A stretch of 64,000 bases of DNA, from contig OY292279.1 of NCBI GenBank assembly GCA_958496175.1, positions 12,896,001-12,960,000 of the forward strand. The letters are read 5' to 3'. Position 1 is the first letter of the stretch; every line of letters begins with the position of its first letter. This document shows, piece by piece, positions 63,205-64,000 of this stretch. Below the pieces are notes generated by a model. It worked only from the letters and a program-made list of their open reading frames with translations. It ran no database searches and was not told where the DNA came from. The position numbers and the translations under genes are program-made. The DNA is from Sisyra terminalis (taxonomy: Eukaryota; Arthropoda; Insecta; Neuroptera; Sisyridae).

Positions 63205-63500
63205 GGTAGCCGAGTGGTCTAGGTGACCGCTCCAAAACTAGTAGGTAGTCAAGGTTTATAAAATACACAGGTGACCTCATGCGCTACGTGACGCATGCTG
63301 AAGAAATTCGTACATATCTTCAGATTAATTCAAATTTCAAGATTCTTCGTATGACGTCATTTTGTTTTCTAATGGGGCAACCTGTGTAATTTATAAACCT
63401 TGGTAGGTAGTGGGTTCGATTCTCGTATGGTGCAAATTTTCAATATTTCTCGATAACGGATTTAATTGACTCTAGAGTTGCTAAAGGACCTTAGTATTTA
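63205..63500 (+). mobile_element. tRNA-derived SINE, plus-strand copy, split by a MITE
   Basis: GGTAGCCGAGTGGTCTAGGT - GACCGCTCCAAAACTAGTAG forms the first half. After the MITE, GTGGGTTCGATTCTCGTATG restores the B box, followed by the tail GGACCTTAGTATTTATAAAG. Pol III A and B boxes are visible, but the insertion separates them by about 200 bp. Confidence 0.75.
63250..63402. mobile_element. MITE C with exact 9-bp target duplication
   Basis: CAAGGTTTATAAAATACACAGG at the left pairs with CCTGTGTAATTTATAAACCTTG at the right. The exact direct repeat GTAGGTAGT (63241-63249 and 63403-63411) is the target duplication. Nine-bp duplications are typical of Mutator-like elements, though the ends do not identify the superfamily. 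Confidence 0.88.
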
Positions 63501-64000
63501 TAAAGCGACGGTAAATAACAATTAAAAAAATGTACAATTAATTTCATTTCATCATTTAACTCGGAAAATTGTGAATTAATTAAAAGTTTTGAATAAAATA
63601 TTTCAATTAAGTCCATTTTTTTATAAAATTGATGATTCAGTTTTAAATCATTACCAGGCTTTATCAGCTAGATTTTTCTGTCAATAATAACTGATTATAG
63701 TTTTTGTAACAACTGCTTCTAAAGTTGAACTTTCGTGCGTTGTGTGGCGGGGGTAAAGAGCCGTTTTCTCATCGTGGTGGCAAGCGTGCGCAAAAGTAGA
63801 GAAACCGTGCGCAAAAGTAAATAACAGTGCGAAAAAGTAAAATAAATTGATACCTAAATAAACTTTGATAAGAAATAATTAATATAGGTAATTATTTAGA
63901 CTGTAGTTTAAACTAAAATGTTGTTTTTATTCATAATTTTTCTATAAATTATTCTTACTATAGAGTTGCAATTTTTCATATATAAATAACAATAATTAAT

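Noticed and set aside
63205..63440. A functional tRNA gene
   Set aside because: A and B boxes are present, but a MITE separates them, no clean cloverleaf can be drawn, and a sister copy with a SINE-like tail lies next to it.

Overview
This window is animal nuclear DNA, most likely from an insect. It is very AT-rich and gene-poor. The two recognisable genes are split by many 52-61 bp introns with GT/AG ends, and most of the rest is decayed transposable elements of kinds common in insects: a Penelope-like element, mariner, hAT and pogo MITEs, a Jockey-like non-LTR element, an RTE-like repeat and tRNA-derived SINEs. I cannot name the species from sequence alone. Nothing looks bacterial or viral, and I see no CRISPR array or functional rRNA/tRNA gene.

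Bases 1-6300 hold both confident genes, on the minus strand. The first is a polycystin-2 (Pkd2/TRPP-type cation channel) gene, rebuilt here as 11 phase-compatible exons from the ATG at 3984 down to 35; its C-terminal exons lie beyond the window start. About 1.6 kb upstream of it is a four-exon lipid-droplet assembly factor (LDAF1/promethin) gene, 5570-6239. The two genes have no evident functional link. Most of the interval between them is unannotated apart from one MITE.

From 6.3 kb to 64 kb I find no intact gene. The identifiable content is: a rearranged non-LTR reverse transcriptase fragment (6.6-7.7 kb); a pogo-like MITE (10.2 kb); an RTE-like repeat (10.7-11.5, 20.4-23.3 and 35.1-35.9 kb); a Penelope-like element with a GIY-YIG endonuclease (13.0-14.4 kb, with partial copies at 34.8, 47.6-48.7 and 57.9-58.3 kb); a mariner (15.3-16.2 kb); long-armed foldback elements (16.8-17.8, 52.6-53.4 and 58.5-59.5 kb); nested hAT-type MITEs (25.2 and 31.4-32.3 kb); a promoter-like or LTR-like island with heat-shock-type motifs (29.2-29.6 kb); a Jockey-like pseudogene (33.5-34.8 kb); a GC/CpG-richer island (36.6-37.2 kb); a degenerate tandem array with about 0.47-kb units (38-39.9 kb); a Ginger-type integrase transposon remnant (49.9-50.8 kb); and a SINE pair, one copy split by a MITE with an exact 9-bp target duplication (63.0-63.5 kb).

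The most interesting signals are structural. First, a foldback family whose two arms match each other within a copy much better than they match other copies. Second, two unrelated repeat families that carry the same hammerhead-like layout (CTGATGA-A, perfect helix, GAAA). Third, several clear nested insertions that give relative ages.
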